A stretch of DNA of 64,000 nucleotides from an uncultured Eubacterium sp. Its GTDB lineage: Bacteria > Bacillota > Clostridia > Lachnospirales > Lachnospiraceae. Shown in pieces: positions 60,350-64,000 of this stretch (position 1 is the first letter of the stretch; each line of letters opens with the position of its first letter). The stretch covers positions 14,580-78,579 of the forward strand of contig CAJTRZ010000003.1 of NCBI GenBank assembly GCA_910578975.1, given 5' to 3'. The position numbers and the translations under genes are program-made. The notes under the pieces were generated by a model that was not told the DNA's origin, searched no databases, and saw nothing but the letters and a program-made list of their open reading frames with translations.

Positions 60350-60374
60350 CTTTTGTTCCTCCTTTTATCTGCTT

Positions 60375-62129
60375 TTAACAAAATCTTTCTATAATAATCT
60401 GTATCTGGCTGTTTCCATTATATTCGTTTATTTTAGGATAATATGTAGCCATTATTTCAATATTATTTTTCTCTCCTTTTAACGCCTTGTCAATTTCTGA
60501 TTGTCCAAATCTTTGTTTTACAAAAGCCATAAAATCAATCGCTCTGCCAAAAACCATGGCAGTCATTCGATAACAATGGCTGTTTTCAATTGTGAGACGC
60601 AGTACATTTCCAGTTTTTCCAAGTATCTGAATCTTATTTACTTTTAGATTTTTTTCAGCAAAAACCGGTTTCTCATTGCCTTTTCCGTACGGACCAATCA
60701 CTTTCAATTCCTCTATCATATTCATTGTAACATATTCTAAAGGCAGTTGCATGTCTATCCATACTTTTAAATATAAATCTTCTTCTGTCAAATTACAATT
60801 TTCATTCAAACTTCTTCTCAAAACCTCTATATTTTCTTTTGGCAAAGACACTCCCGCTGCCATTCTATGACCGCCAAATTTAGTAAATAATTCTTTCACT
60901 TTCGATAGTTCCGCATACATATCATAGTTTTCTATAGAACGACCAGAACCTTTCACGCCATCCATCGCATCTGTCAATACAAGAACCGGTTTGTGAAACT
61001 GTTCCCGGACTCTTCCTGCAATAATTCCCGCAATACTTTCATGACAATCTTTCAAATAGATAACCAATACCTTTTCATGGATCTTCTCTGCAATTCTGAC
61101 TGCTTCTTTTGTTCCTGTTTCTGTTAATTCTTTTCTTTCATCATTTAATCTTTTCAACTTTTCTGCCAAAGTAAATGCAAGTTCTTTATCCTGACATTCC
61201 AAAAGTTCCATTGCTTTTTTTGCAGTATCCAATCTCCCGCTTGCATTCAGGCAGGGACCTAATACAAATCCAAAATGATATGCTTCAATGTTTCTTTTAT
61301 TCAATTTACAGATTTCTATTAATGCATTGATTCCTGTATCATTATTCGTTTTTAACGCTTCTATTCCCGCTTTTACAACAATTCTGTTTTCCCCTTGTAA
61401 TTCCATGACATCACAGACTGTTGCCATGGCTGCATATGGAAGAAGCCCTCTGACATAATTCTTTCCTCTATCCATAGTTTCAAACAATGCAGTCATAAAT
61501 TGATAAGCAACCATTGCACCGCATAATTCTTTAAATGGATAGTCACAATCTTTTTGCTTCTGGTTTATAATGGCATCTGCTTTGGGCAGAACATATTTCT
61601 TTTCATCATCTATTTCCTCAAATACAACCTCATGATGATCTGTTACTACAACTGTCATCCCCAGAGACTTTGCATACTCTATCTGACGAATGGCAGCAAT
61701 TCCGTTATCACACGTAAGTATCGTATCAATTCCATCATCATATGCCTGTTTAATCAATCTTTCATTGATACCATATCCATCTTCAATCCGGTGTGGAACC
61801 ACAATATCAACCATTGCTCTAAGTTCTTTAAGACACCGATGTAATATATATCCCGAACAAATTCCGTCCACATCATAATCGCAGATAATTCGTATTTTAC
61901 TCTCATCACTGATTTTTATTTGGAGAATATCCACCGCCTTGTCCATATCTTTAAACAGCCACGGAGAGCTGAGATTATCAATACTTCCCTTGAGATATTT
62001 TTCAATATTTTCATAACCCACAATATCTCTATTTCTAATTAATCGTGCTGTAATTGTACTAATATTAAATTTTTGTGATATTTCTTCAAAATCTGCTTTC
62101 TTTGTCTGCAGATACCACTTTTCATGCAT
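60375..62129 (-). CDS. recJ: Single-stranded-DNA-specific exonuclease RecJ
   Basis: A 5'-3' single-strand DNA exonuclease of recombination and repair. 584 residues from MHEKWYLQTKK at 62129, with GGAGAG upstream; longer in-frame starts would run through the terminator hairpin at 62149-62181. DHH phosphoesterase motifs are present: ICDYDVDGICSGYIL, TCDNGIA, VVTDHHEVVFEE and a C-terminal DHHA1 region with GSGRSIENYDMY and FGGHRMAAGVSLP. An OB-like domain closes the protein. It lies between secDF and apt. Confidence 0.95.
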   Translation of the reverse strand: MHEKWYLQTKKADFEEISQKFNISTITARLIRNRDIVGYENIEKYLKGSIDNLSSPWLFKDMDKAVDILQIKISDESKIRIICDYDVDGICSGYILHRCLKELRAMVDIVVPHRIEDGYGINERLIKQAYDDGIDTILTCDNGIAAIRQIEYAKSLGMTVVVTDHHEVVFEEIDDEKKYVLPKADAIINQKQKDCDYPFKELCGAMVAYQFMTALFETMDRGKNYVRGLLPYAAMATVCDVMELQGENRIVVKAGIEALKTNNDTGINALIEICKLNKRNIEAYHFGFVLGPCLNASGRLDTAKKAMELLECQDKELAFTLAEKLKRLNDERKELTETGTKEAVRIAEKIHEKVLVIYLKDCHESIAGIIAGRVREQFHKPVLVLTDAMDGVKGSGRSIENYDMYAELSKVKELFTKFGGHRMAAGVSLPKENIEVLRRSLNENCNLTEEDLYLKVWIDMQLPLEYVTMNMIEELKVIGPYGKGNEKPVFAEKNLKVNKIQILGKTGNVLRLTIENSHCYRMTAMVFGRAIDFMAFVKQRFGQSEIDKALKGEKNNIEIMATYYPKINEYNGNSQIQIIIERFC

Positions 62130-62148
62130 AATACTCTCCATAAGTAAA

Positions 62149-62181
62149 GAACGGTACCACCCGGGTAAGGTGATACCGTTC
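62149..62181 (-). terminator. Hairpin between secDF and recJ
   Basis: On the minus strand GAACGGTATCACC pairs with GGTGGTACCGTTC around a short loop and is followed by a T-rich run. It lies 13 bp after the secDF stop. It is probably an attenuating terminator, so recJ and later genes may be expressed less than secDF. Confidence 0.6.
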
Positions 62182-62194
62182 ACTTTAACTCTGA

Positions 62195-64000
62195 TTATTT
62201 ATCGTATTTCTTACCCTTCATGATATACCATAATGCACCAGTGATAAATACTGATGAATAAGCACCGGCTACGATACCTACCATTAATGGTAATGTAAAT
62301 TCTCTAATAGATGAAACACCCATTACGAAAATCATAAATACCATGATAAATGTTGTTAATGAAGTATAAATACTTCTTGTAAGTGTCTGGGTAATACTTT
62401 CATCAATCTTCTGAATCATTGTATCACCACGTTTCATAATCTCTTTATTTTCTCTAATTCTATCAAAGATAACAATTGTCGCATTAATTGAGTAACCTAC
62501 AATTGTAAGCAGACATGCAATAAATGTAGTACCTACCGTAACTCTTGATAATGCATAGAATCCTACAACGATAAGTACATCGTGTACCAATGCGATAACA
62601 GCTGCTAAAGCAAAGTGTACATTCTTAAATCTGAACCAGATATAAATCAACATACAGATAGTTGCAAAAATTGTTGCCAATACAGCATCTCTTCTCATTT
62701 CAGAACTGATTGTATCTGAAATTTCTGTATCATTAAAGTTCTGTTTATCATCCTTTGCCTGGAACTTGTCAATTAACATCTTCTTGAAGTTTTCCATCTG
62801 TTCACCTTCAAGCTTCTTTGTCTTAATTGTGAAAAGTCCTTTTGTATTTGTATCTTTCTGTCCCTGAATATCCTTTGTATCTAATACCTTTTCAATCTCA
62901 GGTTTGATTGTGTCATTAAACTCATCAATGCTATAGTCTTTATCAAACTGTACCTGAATGGATGTACCACCCTTAAACTCAATACTTAAATCAAATGCAC
63001 CATTTCCTTTTGCTGAGTTAAATACAATACCGCCAAGTCCGATTACAATTACAGCAATTGAAATTGCAAAACAAACCATTCTCTTTTCAACAAACTTAAT
63101 TGTCTTTCTAACTTTTTCTTTACCATAGAATGCAGGTTTCTGGAATCCCATATAGTAAAGCATCCATACAAGTCCTCTTGAAACAACAAGAGATGTAAAT
63201 AACTGAATGAAAATACCAATTGCAAGTGTTGTTGCAAATCCTCTAACTGTACCAGATCCCCTCCAAAGAAGAACCAATGCAGCAATCAGTGTTGTAATAT
63301 TTCCATCTACGATAGCGGATGTAGCTTTCTTGAAACCAATTCTGATAGCACTCTTAACTGTCTTTCCTGCAGCAATCTCTTCTCTGATACGTGCATAAAT
63401 AATAACGTTAGCATCTACTGCCATACCAATATTTAAGATAATACCTGCAATACCAGGAAGTGTTAATGTTAAATCAAATCCATTTAATGCAAGAAGCATT
63501 AATTCAATATATGAAATCAAAGCAAATCCTGCAGCAAGTCCAGGAATTCTGTATACAGCCAACAGGAATAGGATAATGATTATAAATCCAATAATACCTG
63601 CCTGAATACTCTTTGATAAGGCATCATTTCCCAACTGTGCACTCTGCACGCTGTGGCTCAATTCTTCAAGTTTTAAATCAAGAGAACCAATCTTGATATT
63701 AGAAGCAAGCTGTTCTGCTTCTTCCAATGTAAATCCTCCTGAGATTTCTGCCTGTCCGCCTGTGATAGCCTGATTAATGTTTGGATAACTCAATACACTA
63801 TCATCATAAATAATGTAAGATGGCTGTCCAACATTCTGACTTGTCATATCACCAAAAGCTTTTGTTCCTTTTGTGTCAAACTGAAGGTTTACTACATTTT
63901 TTACCTGACCTCTGTCATCCTTTGTAGCCTGTCCTTCTGCACCAGATACAGTATCACCTGTCAGCCAGACTTTGTAGTAACCATCAAACTGACTGTCTTT
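62195..64000 (-). CDS. secDF: Protein translocase SecDF (fused SecD and SecF), truncated by the window edge
   Basis: A proton-driven membrane factor that pulls proteins through the Sec channel. The reading frame is open to base 64000, so the N-terminus lies outside; an internal ATG at 63847 is not the true start because upstream codons (SQFDGYYKVWLTGDTV, NVVNLQFDTKGTKAFGDMT) match SecD. About 601 residues are visible. The SecD membrane part carries LTLPGIAGIILNIGMAVDAN and the SecF part carries the FKGGTSIQVQF periplasmic start and TIVGYSINATIVIFDRIREN. SecD and SecF are joined as in B. subtilis. recJ follows after a terminator-like hairpin. Confidence 0.95.
   Translation of the reverse strand, partial: KDSQFDGYYKVWLTGDTVSGAEGQATKDDRGQVKNVVNLQFDTKGTKAFGDMTSQNVGQPSYIIYDDSVLSYPNINQAITGGQAEISGGFTLEEAEQLASNIKIGSLDLKLEELSHSVQSAQLGNDALSKSIQAGIIGFIIIILFLLAVYRIPGLAAGFALISYIELMLLALNGFDLTLTLPGIAGIILNIGMAVDANVIIYARIREEIAAGKTVKSAIRIGFKKATSAIVDGNITTLIAALVLLWRGSGTVRGFATTLAIGIFIQLFTSLVVSRGLVWMLYYMGFQKPAFYGKEKVRKTIKFVEKRMVCFAISIAVIVIGLGGIVFNSAKGNGAFDLSIEFKGGTSIQVQFDKDYSIDEFNDTIKPEIEKVLDTKDIQGQKDTNTKGLFTIKTKKLEGEQMENFKKMLIDKFQAKDDKQNFNDTEISDTISSEMRRDAVLATIFATICMLIYIWFRFKNVHFALAAVIALVHDVLIVVGFYALSRVTVGTTFIACLLTIVGYSINATIVIFDRIRENKEIMKRGDTMIQKIDESITQTLTRSIYTSLTTFIMVFMIFVMGVSSIREFTLPLMVGIVAGAYSSVFITGALWYIMKGKKYDK

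Noticed and set aside
62149..62181. T-box-like motif GGGTGGTACCG on the minus strand
   Set aside because: It resembles the T-box antiterminator core, but it is the 3' arm of a simple hairpin 13 bp after the secDF stop, with no space for a stem I or specifier loop and no amino-acid gene directly downstream. A terminator hairpin explains it.
62195..63847. secDF starting at the internal ATG
   Set aside because: The frame continues to the window edge with SecD-like sequence upstream of this ATG, so the gene is cut off by the window rather than starting here.

Overview
The window reads as a core chromosomal segment of a low-GC, endospore-forming Gram-positive anaerobe, most likely a member of the Lachnospiraceae (Clostridia). 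The reasons are AT-rich DNA with strong GGAGG ribosome binding sites, dipicolinate synthase and CotH spore genes, a GGGtGRT/NifU-like gene pair, a DUF5721 protein, a fused SecDF, and the secDF-recJ-apt-relA-hemZ-hisS-aspS gene order. This placement is inferred from gene content only; no rRNA is present.

Layout. 0-5.3 kb: a spore block with cotH divergent from dpaA-dpaB-asnB, whose first gene has a sigma-K-like promoter. 5.3-10.5 kb: an MNT/HEPN toxin-antitoxin pair, a TetM-like translational GTPase fused to a Rae1/YacP-like nuclease domain, and the GGGtGRT plus Fe-S scaffold pair. 10.6-22 kb: a large Ig-like surface protein, aspartate-semialdehyde dehydrogenase with two small membrane proteins, tRNA-Thr(CGT), and a 2041-residue exported repeat protein. 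22-31.7 kb: DUF5721, a CIRCE-controlled htpG, a beta-CASP RNase-like protein, Uma2, Dus, argH and proA. 31.7-41.2 kb: a secreted nuclease, MscS, serC-serA and leuB-ilvD-ilvB. 41.7-51 kb: an aldo/keto reductase-tgt-yajC operon, aroC-azlC-azlD, glyA, a cysteine-rich probable spore protein and a GNAT acetyltransferase. 51-64 kb: YitT, then one long minus-strand operon from secDF (cut by the window edge) to aspS, joining protein export, recombination, purine salvage, the stringent response and two tRNA synthetases.

Most genes have familiar functions: branched-chain amino acid, serine, arginine, proline and chorismate biosynthesis, translation and the stringent response. The less ordinary content is (i) the GTPase-Rae1 fusion; (ii) a family of intergenic palindromic elements ending in TTCAGCCAT/ATGGCTGAA at about 22.7, 28.7, 36.5 and 41.2 kb, whose long internal stems differ in sequence but stay self-complementary; (iii) three inverted repeats spaced at near-integral helical turns upstream of an apparently leaderless DUF5721 gene; (iv) the giant repeat protein; and (v) a three-hairpin intergenic stretch next to aspS that may be a small RNA. 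No CRISPR array, insertion sequence, phage gene or rRNA operon was seen.
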